NCBI GenBank assembly: GCA_017646545.1
Contig: JAGCMI010000040.1
Location: 1 to 13,064 of the forward strand
Reading direction: 5' to 3'
DNA length: 13,064 bases
Source: Oscillospiraceae bacterium
GTDB taxonomy: Bacteria > Bacillota > Clostridia > Oscillospirales > Oscillospiraceae
Shown here: piece by piece, positions 7,454 through 13,064 of the stretch
Numbering within the stretch: position 1 is the stretch's first letter
Layout of the letters: each line of letters opens with the position of its first letter
Translations under genes and position numbers: made by a program
Notes under the pieces: model-generated
Told to the model about the DNA's origin: nothing
Databases searched by the model: none
Seen by the model: only the letters and a program-made list of their open reading frames with translations

Positions 7454-7714
7454 ATGGCAAAGCAAGGCATGGCCCGCCCGGATTGGACAAAGCTGCACCC
7501 CAAAAATGAGCAGTCCCCCGTTCCTCAAATCCAAGGTAAGGCCAAAAGCGGCAAGAAAAAAGCAAATCCCATTATTGCCGGCACCATGGGTGCGGAGCAA
7601 AAGGTCTACCACGAAAAACCCATCCCCAAGGTCTATTCTACCATTGATACGGACCTGGCCAGGGACAATCTGGAAAATGATATTCCATTGGCAGACCTGG
7701 AAGATTTGAAATAA
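7454..7714 (+). CDS. Small uncharacterised protein (86 residues)
   Basis: I do not recognise a named domain. The protein begins MAKQGMARPDWTKLHPKN, has a Lys-rich middle (KAKSGKKKANPIIAG, about 29-43), then a Pro/Tyr-containing segment KPIPKVYSTIDTDLARDN, and an acidic end IPLADLEDLK. There is no signal peptide, no membrane helix and no Cys. It is rich in charged residues and Pro and is probably partly disordered or wraps a partner. The start is ATG 7454, with a perfect GAGGTGAT ribosome site at ideal spacing; an in-frame GTG at 7445 lies within that site. It has its own strong terminator, is divergent from the GNAT operon, and is transcribed alone, all signs of a real gene. A promoter could not be placed with confidence; CATAAT at 7408-7413 is a possible -10. 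Confidence 0.75.
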   Translation: MAKQGMARPDWTKLHPKNEQSPVPQIQGKAKSGKKKANPIIAGTMGAEQKVYHEKPIPKVYSTIDTDLARDNLENDIPLADLEDLK

Positions 7715-7728
7715 CGCATCTATAAAAG

Positions 7729-7766
7729 TCATTCCGAGCCATTGGGGCTCGGAATGATGATTTTTT
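7729..7766. terminator. Terminator between the small protein and the alpha-galactosidase gene
   Basis: TCATTCCGAGCC (7729-7740) pairs perfectly with GGCTCGGAATGA (7746-7757) around ATTGG; a T6 run lies at 7761-7766. On the minus strand the stem is followed by CTTTTATAG, a shorter T run. It ends the plus-strand gene and probably also the six-gene minus-strand transcript, whose stop codon overlaps the T run. Confidence 0.92.
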
Positions 7767-9090
7767 AGTGATACATCGCCATATAGGGACCGTGGGCCTC
7801 CAGCAGTTCATCCACCATCTTTGCCATATCATCAATGGAAAGGATCGCAGCGCAGCGAGGCTCCAGCATCACCGCCCGGAGGATATCCTCCTTCTTACGG
7901 GTACGGGCAGCTTCGATGGTCAGAAGCTGGGTATTGATATTGGTCATATTCATGGCTGCCAGCACCGGAGGCAAAGAACCCACATAAGTGGGATGGATGC
8001 CCATGCCATCCACCAGGCAAGGCACTTCCACGCAGGCATGCTCCGGGAAATCCTCAATGAGTTTGCCGGTGTTGAGCACATTACCGCCAATGGAATAAGG
8101 CTTGCCGGTGACCACCGCCTCCATGATGTAGGAAGCGTATTCTCTGGTACGGGTATGGCTCAGATTGGGGTCGGACAGCAGCTTCTCTCCCATTTCCTTC
8201 CAGCCCTTGATCTGGTTGATACAACGGCGGGGGTATTCATCCAGGGGGATGTTAAAGCGGTCGATCAGTTCCGGGTAATTCGGCTTAATGTAGAAGGGAT
8301 TATACTCGGCATTATGCTCGCTGGATTCGGTGCAATAATAACCCAGTTTGTCGATATAATCGTAACGAACCATATCCCAATGCTTTTCGGAGGCATTCTT
8401 CTGCGCTGCACGGCGGCGAATCTCGGGATAGAGGTCATTGCCGTCCTTGTCCTGAATCTGCAGCAGCCAACCCATATGATTGATGCCGGCAATCAGCTCA
8501 CGGCGACCCTCCAGCTTGTCTTCCATGCCCAGGGGCTTCAGAAGATACTCAGAGCAGACCTGCACACTATGGCAAAGACCCACCATTTTTACATTCGTAT
8601 AGCGGGAAATATAACCGGTGAGCATGGCCATGGGATTGGTATAGTTCAGCAGCAGCGCATTGGGGCAGACTTCTTCCATCTCGTGGGCAAAGTCCTCCAT
8701 GACGGGGATGGTGCGCAGGGCGCGCATGATGCCGCCAATACCCAAAGTATCGGCAATGGTCTGCTGGATGCCGTATTTCTTGGGAATCTCAAAGTCAATG
8801 ACCGTACAAGGCTCATAGCCGCCCACCTGAATGGCATTGACCACAAAATCAGCGCCACGCAGGGCTTCCTTACGGTTTTCCACGCCCAAGTAGTCCCGGA
8901 TCACCGCGCGATCTTCATTGATGTTACGATTGATGGTAGCAAGGATATGGTGGCTTTCCTGCAAGCGGACGGCATCAATGTCGTAAAGCGCAATCTCACA
9001 CTGGCGCAGCGCCTCGGTGCACATCACATCACCCAAAACATTACGGGCAAACACAGTACTGCCAGCACCTATAAAGGCAATTTTTAGCAT
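7765..9090 (-). CDS. melA: Glycoside hydrolase family 4 alpha-galactosidase (MelA-like)
   Basis: GH4 enzymes hydrolyse glycosides by an unusual NAD+- and Mn2+-dependent redox route in the cytoplasm. The 441-residue protein shows the Rossmann start MLKIAFIGAGSTVFARNVLGD, NYTNPMAMLT (149-158), the metal-binding Cys of GLCHSVQ (171-177) and the metal His of INHMGW (203-208). The CHSV form of the motif is the one found in alpha-galactosidases such as E. coli MelA, rather than the phospho-glucosidase forms. Raffinose or melibiose-type sugars are the likely substrates, though GH4 specificity needs assay. The start at 9090 has AAAGGGGA upstream; an ATG at 9108 overlaps the upstream stop but has no spaced ribosome site. 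It ends the six-gene minus-strand run. No sugar transporter or regulator is adjacent. Confidence 0.9.
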   Translation of the reverse strand: MLKIAFIGAGSTVFARNVLGDVMCTEALRQCEIALYDIDAVRLQESHHILATINRNINEDRAVIRDYLGVENRKEALRGADFVVNAIQVGGYEPCTVIDFEIPKKYGIQQTIADTLGIGGIMRALRTIPVMEDFAHEMEEVCPNALLLNYTNPMAMLTGYISRYTNVKMVGLCHSVQVCSEYLLKPLGMEDKLEGRRELIAGINHMGWLLQIQDKDGNDLYPEIRRRAAQKNASEKHWDMVRYDYIDKLGYYCTESSEHNAEYNPFYIKPNYPELIDRFNIPLDEYPRRCINQIKGWKEMGEKLLSDPNLSHTRTREYASYIMEAVVTGKPYSIGGNVLNTGKLIEDFPEHACVEVPCLVDGMGIHPTYVGSLPPVLAAMNMTNINTQLLTIEAARTRKKEDILRAVMLEPRCAAILSIDDMAKMVDELLEAHGPYMAMYH

Positions 9091-9104
9091 GACAGTTTCC
9101 CCTT

Positions 9105-9950
9105 TCATCCTTCAAATATGTAATAAGGTACTTTAAAAAATCCCTGGTACAGGGATACTGGGATGGTATCGCCCACCTTCAGTTGGTAAAAATCTGATTG
9201 GGACACAAAGAGATTCACTTCCCGTCCCTGGTGGGCAAGAATCAGTTTATACTCCACGGCAGAGTCTGTACTATCTATATCCTTTTCCAGGATCTGCATT
9301 TGGCAGATCTCCGGTTCGGAGGTATCCAGCGCATAGTTAAGACTTACTGTTGTGAACCATGTAAAGAAAAAACAGCATAATAGTACACAGCAACAACAGA
9401 TGATCTTTACTATCAATTTCCTAGGCCAGCCAAAAAAGAGGCTTTTTTCTCCCAAAAACCAGATTACCACCGCAACCGCCAAGGCAGCCCCCAAATGGAT
9501 AGGCCAAAAGTGAATCTTACCATCCAAACTTACGCAAGTCTGCGCTATGCATAGCAGTTTTATAAAAAAAGCACAGGTAATCACTAAGACATGCCCTTCC
9601 TCCATTTTCCCTCGCAGCATATTGACCACGCTATCAAGGGTTCCGGTGAAAACCAATATAGTAAGGCTTAGCGACAAAAGCCGCTGGGATGGAAAGAGGA
9701 ATTTTTGCCAAAGAGTTGCGGCCATTAGGGTCAGAATAATCCTTCCTACCAACCCAGGCCGGATCTTGGGGTTCCATGCAGCAAGGAGCACCACAGAACT
9801 AAAGATGATTTTCCAACACAGTTGGTAGGCCAAGGAGTCACGTATAGCCTGCAAATAAGGATGCCAGAAAAACAGGATCACGCCGAACAATGCAGCGAGC
9901 CCTAACAGCAGCAGTGCGATAAAACCCACAATCGCAAATGTCTTACGCAT
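9105..9950 (-). CDS. Uncharacterised polytopic membrane protein
   Basis: I do not recognise this 281-residue protein. About seven hydrophobic helices are visible (roughly 5-29, 42-59, 66-83, 90-108, 118-137, 147-167 and 178-201). The last contains an odd cysteine run, ICCCCVLLCCFFF (184-196). A soluble tail of about 80 residues follows (SEPEICQMQILEKD to the end), mostly beta-like, with YQLKVGDTIPVSLYQG near the end. With the N-terminus inside, the tail would lie outside the membrane. Base and amino-acid use look more AT-rich and less constrained than in neighbouring enzymes, as is common for fast-evolving membrane proteins. The ATG at 9950 has GAGAGGGGG about 6 bases upstream and lies 13 bases after the folA stop. 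Its end nearly touches the melA start, so it sits within the operon. Function unknown. Confidence 0.82.
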   Translation of the reverse strand: MRKTFAIVGFIALLLLGLAALFGVILFFWHPYLQAIRDSLAYQLCWKIIFSSVVLLAAWNPKIRPGLVGRIILTLMAATLWQKFLFPSQRLLSLSLTILVFTGTLDSVVNMLRGKMEEGHVLVITCAFFIKLLCIAQTCVSLDGKIHFWPIHLGAALAVAVVIWFLGEKSLFFGWPRKLIVKIICCCCVLLCCFFFTWFTTVSLNYALDTSEPEICQMQILEKDIDSTDSAVEYKLILAHQGREVNLFVSQSDFYQLKVGDTIPVSLYQGFFKVPYYIFEG

Positions 9951-9963
9951 GGACACCCCCCTC

Positions 9964-10443
9964 TCAGGTGCGTCGGTACACACACATTTCGTAGGCAATG
10001 CCGTTCTCTTCGCCGGACTGGAGAATTTCTTCCAGTTCCCAGGCAGAATCTTCATTTAAATTAGGGAAATAGGTATCGCTGTCGATGGTACAGTGGACTT
10101 TGGTAATATAGGCGGTATCACAGTATTGCAGCATCTGGCGGTAGACACTGCCGCCGCCGATGACAAATGCCCGCTCTGCCGTTTGGGCCAGGGCTACCGC
10201 TTCCTCAGGACTATGCACTACTGTGAAGCCGGGGATGTCAATCTGCTGGGTGGTGAGTGCAAGATTCACTCTACCCGGCAGCGGTTTCTGGCCGGGAAAG
10301 TCAGCAATGGTGCGGCGGCCAGCGATGACCATGGCACCTTTGGTGGTTTCCCGGAAAAATTTACGGTCCGCGCTGAGGGCAACGGGCTGGGTGCCGTCCC
10401 GGCCAATGCCCCAATCGTCATAGACTGCTACGATCAGTTCCAT
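9964..10443 (-). CDS. folA: Dihydrofolate reductase (divergent)
   Basis: This 159-residue enzyme reduces dihydrofolate to tetrahydrofolate with NADPH. Matches to the family are LIVAVYDDWGIGRDG (3-17), ADRKFFRETTKGAMVIAGRRT (25-45), PLPGRVNLALT (54-64), FVIGGGSVYRQ (93-103) and AYITKVHCTIDSDTYFP (111-127). The substrate-binding acid is Asp26. The usual PW(N/H)LP segment is PVALS here, so the conserved Trp is Val. The residue after the Asp is Arg27 where E. coli has Leu28. It follows thyA by 8 bases, with its GAGGTG ribosome site overlapping the thyA stop, so the two are coupled. They form a cycle: ThyA consumes methylene-tetrahydrofolate and makes dihydrofolate, and this enzyme recycles it. 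The start at 10443 is preferred to an in-frame ATG at 10455 because of that ribosome site. Confidence 0.92.
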   Translation of the reverse strand: MELIVAVYDDWGIGRDGTQPVALSADRKFFRETTKGAMVIAGRRTIADFPGQKPLPGRVNLALTTQQIDIPGFTVVHSPEEAVALAQTAERAFVIGGGSVYRQMLQYCDTAYITKVHCTIDSDTYFPNLNEDSAWELEEILQSGEENGIAYEMCVYRRT

Positions 10444-10451
10444 AAAACACC

Positions 10452-11288
10452 TCAAATTGCCATGGGGATCTCAAAATTGAACTCGTGAAATTTGTAATCT
10501 TCCATCTTGAAAGAATCCTTGGTAAATGCATAGAAATCATCGATGGATGTATCCATCTTGAAGGTGGGCGCGTCAAAGCCCTCCTTTTCCAGCATGGCCT
10601 TCACCGCAGGAATATGACGGTCATAAATGTGGCAGTCGGCAATCACATGGACAAATTCGCCCACTTCCAGGCCGGACACCTGCGCCATCATATGGGTCAA
10701 GGCAGCATACTGCACCACATTCCAGTTATTGGCGGTGAGCATATCCTGGGAGCGCTGGTTCAAGATAGCATTGAGCTTATTGCCGGTGACATTGAAGGTC
10801 ATGGAATAAGCGCAGGGATAAAGGTTCATCTCATGCAGATCCTGGAAATTATAGATATTGGTGAGAATACGGCGGGAAGTAGGATTATGCTTCAGGTCGT
10901 ACAGCACACGATCCACCTGATCCATCTCCTGCGCGCCCTTGCTGAACTGATATTTCACACCCAGCTGATAACCGTAGGCCTTGCCGATAGTACCATCCTC
11001 CCCTGCCCATTCATCCCAGACATGGCTGCCCAGATCGCAGATGCGGTTGGACTTCTTCTGCCAGATCCACAAAAGTTCATCGATGGCAGATTTCCAGTAA
11101 GTACGGCGCAAGGTCATGATGGGAAACTCCTCCGCCAGATTATAGCGGTTGACCACGCCAAAGGTTTTTATGGTATGGGCAGGTGTGCCGTCCGCCCATT
11201 TGGGGCGAACCTCCAAACCCTCATCAGAATAACCTTCCTCTAAAATCTTAATACATGTCTGCTTATACAGTTCGTCCGCTCTGCTCAT
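10452..11288 (-). CDS. thyA: Thymidylate synthase ThyA (non-canonical active-site neighbour)
   Basis: ThyA methylates dUMP to dTMP with methylene-tetrahydrofolate, giving dihydrofolate. The 278-residue protein contains the phosphate-binding pair in TSRRILTN (137-144), the catalytic Cys159 in LYPCAYSMTF, LNQRSQDMLTANNWNVVQYAAL (176-197, with the QRSxD element and a dUMP-binding Asn190), and the DCHIYDRH segment (218-225; His220 and Tyr222 match the His and Tyr of other ThyA). It ends PMAI, near the usual PVAI-like terminus. The residue after the catalytic Cys is Ala, where most ThyA have His. The start at 11288 has GGGAGGA 7 bases upstream, 13 bases after the dprA-like stop. A longer open frame upstream overlaps the previous gene and is not ThyA-like. 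Coupled downstream to folA. Confidence 0.95.
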   Translation of the reverse strand: MSRADELYKQTCIKILEEGYSDEGLEVRPKWADGTPAHTIKTFGVVNRYNLAEEFPIMTLRRTYWKSAIDELLWIWQKKSNRICDLGSHVWDEWAGEDGTIGKAYGYQLGVKYQFSKGAQEMDQVDRVLYDLKHNPTSRRILTNIYNFQDLHEMNLYPCAYSMTFNVTGNKLNAILNQRSQDMLTANNWNVVQYAALTHMMAQVSGLEVGEFVHVIADCHIYDRHIPAVKAMLEKEGFDAPTFKMDTSIDDFYAFTKDSFKMEDYKFHEFNFEIPMAI

Positions 11289-11301
11289 GGCAATTCCTCC
11301 C

Positions 11302-12195
11302 TCATTTCTCGAATAGACCCGGTAATTGCCGGGGTAATGTATGAAAGTCCAATAAATCTTCTTCCGTGATTCCCTCGCCACCCATTTGCTGCAGCTGCCA
11401 AAAGGCAGGGCTGTCATCCGCAAAAAGATAGACGCTGCTCCAGCCATGACGGAGGTTCTTAACCGTTCCACTCCAAGTGCCGCCCGTTTGCAGGGCGCTC
11501 TGGGCCACAAAGGTTCGCTCCGTCAGCGCATGGATCAAGCGATTACGGCTGATGGCACGCTGGGATGTAAAGGGCAAATCAAAGCCGTCCTCGCTGATAT
11601 AGAGCACATCCTCGCGCAAGGGCTTATCCGTCAGGCTGTCTGCCACAATGCAAATGACCTTGCCGCCTGCCCGAAGGCAAGCATTTTGGGCAGCTTGGTC
11701 AGCACCCCGGGCATTGCCGGACACCAGCACATAACCCTGCCGGGCGGCCTGATAACCCACCTGCTGGGCGAAGGAGCGATTACGTTCACCCAGATCACGG
11801 CTGCCAACCAGGGCAACCATTGGTTGCATCAGCAAGGAAAGATCCCCTTTGCACCAGATGCAACCGGGAGTTTCCTCTCCCAAGCGGTGTTTTAGGCCAG
11901 CAGGATAGGCATTTGACGCCCATGTCAGCGGTATGCACCCCTCTTTTTCCGCCTTTTTGCAGTAAAGATGAAGCAATTGCTCCTGCTGCAGCAGTTGCAG
12001 AATATGCGCTGCCATTTCCCGGCCATAGCCCAATGCGATCAGGTCTTCTGCTTCCATCGGACGGTCTACAGTAACTCTCTCTGCCCTTTTGACCCGTCCG
12101 GACAAAATCCGCAGCTGGGCAGTGGTCAGCACTTTTCGATCCGGATTCCCCAGGGAGCTGGTCAGCAGCAGGAACCCTGCCTCTGCCCCGGTCAA
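11302..12195 (-). CDS. dprA: DprA-like (SLOG/Rossmann) DNA-processing protein, short and divergent
   Basis: DprA binds single-stranded DNA, loads RecA and aids natural transformation and recombination. This 297-residue protein has an N-terminal region (about 1-115) with a YPAGLK motif as seen before the DprA fold, then a Rossmann core: MVALVGSRDLGERNR (126-140), GYVLVSGNARGADQAAQNACLRAGGK (154-179), SEDGFDLPF (201-209) and ISRNRLIHALTERTFVAQS (216-233). Canonical DprA shows RNRIIAGLS and VVEA...SGSL; here these read RNRLIHALT and AQSALQTGGTWSGT, so it is a divergent branch. The C-terminal winged helix of full DprA is absent. The start is TTG 12195, four bases overlapping the helicase stop (TTGA), with GAGGAGA at good spacing. 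Co-transcribed with helicase and thyA. Transformation role is inferred only. Confidence 0.75.
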   Translation of the reverse strand: MTGAEAGFLLLTSSLGNPDRKVLTTAQLRILSGRVKRAERVTVDRPMEAEDLIALGYGREMAAHILQLLQQEQLLHLYCKKAEKEGCIPLTWASNAYPAGLKHRLGEETPGCIWCKGDLSLLMQPMVALVGSRDLGERNRSFAQQVGYQAARQGYVLVSGNARGADQAAQNACLRAGGKVICIVADSLTDKPLREDVLYISEDGFDLPFTSQRAISRNRLIHALTERTFVAQSALQTGGTWSGTVKNLRHGWSSVYLFADDSPAFWQLQQMGGEGITEEDLLDFHTLPRQLPGLFEK

Positions 12196-13064
12196 CGGAA
12201 TCTCCTCTTGGGGGCAGCAGGGGCTTTGACTTCTTCCTCTTTCAAGCTGCCGTCCTCGGAGAGAACCATGGGACGGATCTGGTAATTGGAGAATTTGGCG
12301 ATCTCATCCAGCTTGGCTTTTTCGGGGAAATTGCCAATGATGCTCCATGCCACACCCTTGCGCTTGGCGCGGCCTGTACGGCCGATGCGGTGGACATAGT
12401 ATTCGTTTTCTTCCGGGACATCGTAATTGATGACGCAATCCACATCATCCACATCGATGCCACGGGAGGCCACATCGGTGGCCACCAGAATGGCCAGTTT
12501 GCCCTGGCGGTAACGCAGCATGGTCTTTTCACGCAAGCTCTGCTTGATATCACCGTGCAGGCAGTCGCAGTCAAGGCCCGCCCGCTGCAGATCATCAGAA
12601 AGCCGCTGGCACATATGCTTGGTATTGCAGAAGATCATCACCCGTTCATATCCCTGGCTCTTAATGAGGCGCAGGGTGGTTTCCGCCTTCTGCAAGGGGG
12701 TGACGGTCAGGCTATACTGGGTGATATCGGGGCGATCCTGCTGTTTGGGTTCGACGGTGATCTCCACCTCGTCCCGCTGATACATCCAGGAAACGGTCAT
12801 GACTTCCTGGGAAATGGTAGCAGAAAACAGGCCTAAGTTCTTACGATTCTTGATCTTGTCAATGATCTTTGTGACATCATTAAAGAAACCCATATCCAGC
12901 ATACGGTCCGCTTCGTCCAAAACAACCGTCTGAATCTTATCCAGCCGGATGGTCTTGCGGTTATAGTGATCCATCAGTCTGCCGGGAGTCGCCACCACGA
13001 TCTGGGGCTTCTTCTCCAGCTGCTTGATCTGGCCGCCGATACCGGCACCGCCGTAGAGCACCGC
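12192..13064 (-). CDS. DEAD-box RNA helicase (C-terminal 290 residues, N-terminus outside window)
   Basis: This ATP-dependent RNA helicase remodels RNA structure and helps ribosome assembly and RNA turnover. The 5' end is beyond the right edge, so the Q motif and Walker A are not seen. In the fragment the motifs read TPGR (Ib, 26-29), DEAD (II, 50-53), SAT (III, 81-83), MIFCNTK (IV, 143-149), ATDVASRGID (V, 195-204) and HRIGRTGR (VI, 225-232). Spacing is normal. The tail after domain 2 is short and ends in basic KRRFR, closer to RhlE-like than to the long-tailed CshA or DbpA types, but subfamily is uncertain. It is first in the run seen here and overlaps the DprA-like start by 4 bases. Confidence 0.95.
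   Translation of the reverse strand, partial: AVLYGGAGIGGQIKQLEKKPQIVVATPGRLMDHYNRKTIRLDKIQTVVLDEADRMLDMGFFNDVTKIIDKIKNRKNLGLFSATISQEVMTVSWMYQRDEVEITVEPKQQDRPDITQYSLTVTPLQKAETTLRLIKSQGYERVMIFCNTKHMCQRLSDDLQRAGLDCDCLHGDIKQSLREKTMLRYRQGKLAILVATDVASRGIDVDDVDCVINYDVPEENEYYVHRIGRTGRAKRKGVAWSIIGNFPEKAKLDEIAKFSNYQIRPMVLSEDGSLKEEEVKAPAAPKRRFR

Noticed and set aside
7768..9087. A 439-codon open frame on the plus strand opposite the alpha-galactosidase gene.
   Set aside because: It is a mirror of the GH4 reading frame, has no ribosome site and shows no protein-family pattern; the minus-strand gene is complete and conserved.
11289..11510. A longer thyA reading frame starting at 11510.
   Set aside because: The extra 74 residues overlap the DprA-like gene, are not ThyA-like, and a good ribosome site precedes ATG 11288.
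11302..13064. A DEAD-box helicase plus DprA-like pair as a phage-defence system.
   Set aside because: No nuclease or effector gene is nearby, the pair runs straight into thyA-folA, and both proteins have ordinary cellular roles.

Overview
The window looks like chromosomal DNA from a low-to-mid GC Gram-positive anaerobe of the class Clostridia, most likely an Oscillospiraceae/Ruminococcaceae-type gut bacterium. This placement is inferred. It rests on protein style (F-type ATP synthase end, Clostridia-like GNAT and P-loop kinase, short divergent DprA, non-canonical ThyA and DHFR), strong AGGAGG/GAGGTGAT ribosome sites, TTG and GTG starts, and classic hairpin-plus-T-run terminators. There are no insertion sequences, no CRISPR array, no tRNA or rRNA, no phage genes and no gene-free stretch over 300 bases.

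Layout, left to right. (a) 1-1283, plus strand: the end of the ATP synthase operon (atpD partial, atpC) closed by a strong terminator. (b) 1337-1993, plus: an XRE regulator with a membrane-anchored C-terminus, its own promoter and an upstream palindrome. (c) 2057-3492, minus: a MATE exporter with a near-consensus promoter. It converges on (b) over a 15-bp perfect stem. (d) 3535-4301, plus: trmO, a tRNA-modification methyltransferase. It converges, over another strong stem, on (e) 4334-5284, minus: a secreted M23 (LytM-type) peptidase. (f) 5347-7410, minus: a translationally coupled cassette of a 19-codon leader ORF, GNAT acetyltransferase, APH-type phosphotransferase and P-loop kinase. (g) 7454-7714, plus: a small uncharacterised 86-aa protein, divergent from (f). 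(h) 7765-13064, minus: a tightly packed run of six genes, in transcription order DEAD-box helicase (partial), DprA-like protein, thyA, folA, a polytopic membrane protein and a GH4 alpha-galactosidase.

How the genes fit together. atpD/atpC are parts of one machine. ThyA makes dTMP and dihydrofolate, and the adjacent DHFR recycles the dihydrofolate, so thyA-folA is a functional pair. The GNAT/APH/kinase trio is coupled by a 4-bp overlap and a 4-bp gap, and looks like a small-molecule or peptide modification cassette; its substrate cannot be read from sequence. The remaining neighbours look like housekeeping genes sharing transcripts.

I did not find a convincing new multi-gene system. The best leads for a second look are the leader ORF with an embedded hairpin before the GNAT gene, the substitutions at usually conserved positions in DHFR and ThyA, the short DprA-like protein coupled to a helicase through a TTGA overlap, and the small orphan protein at 7454.
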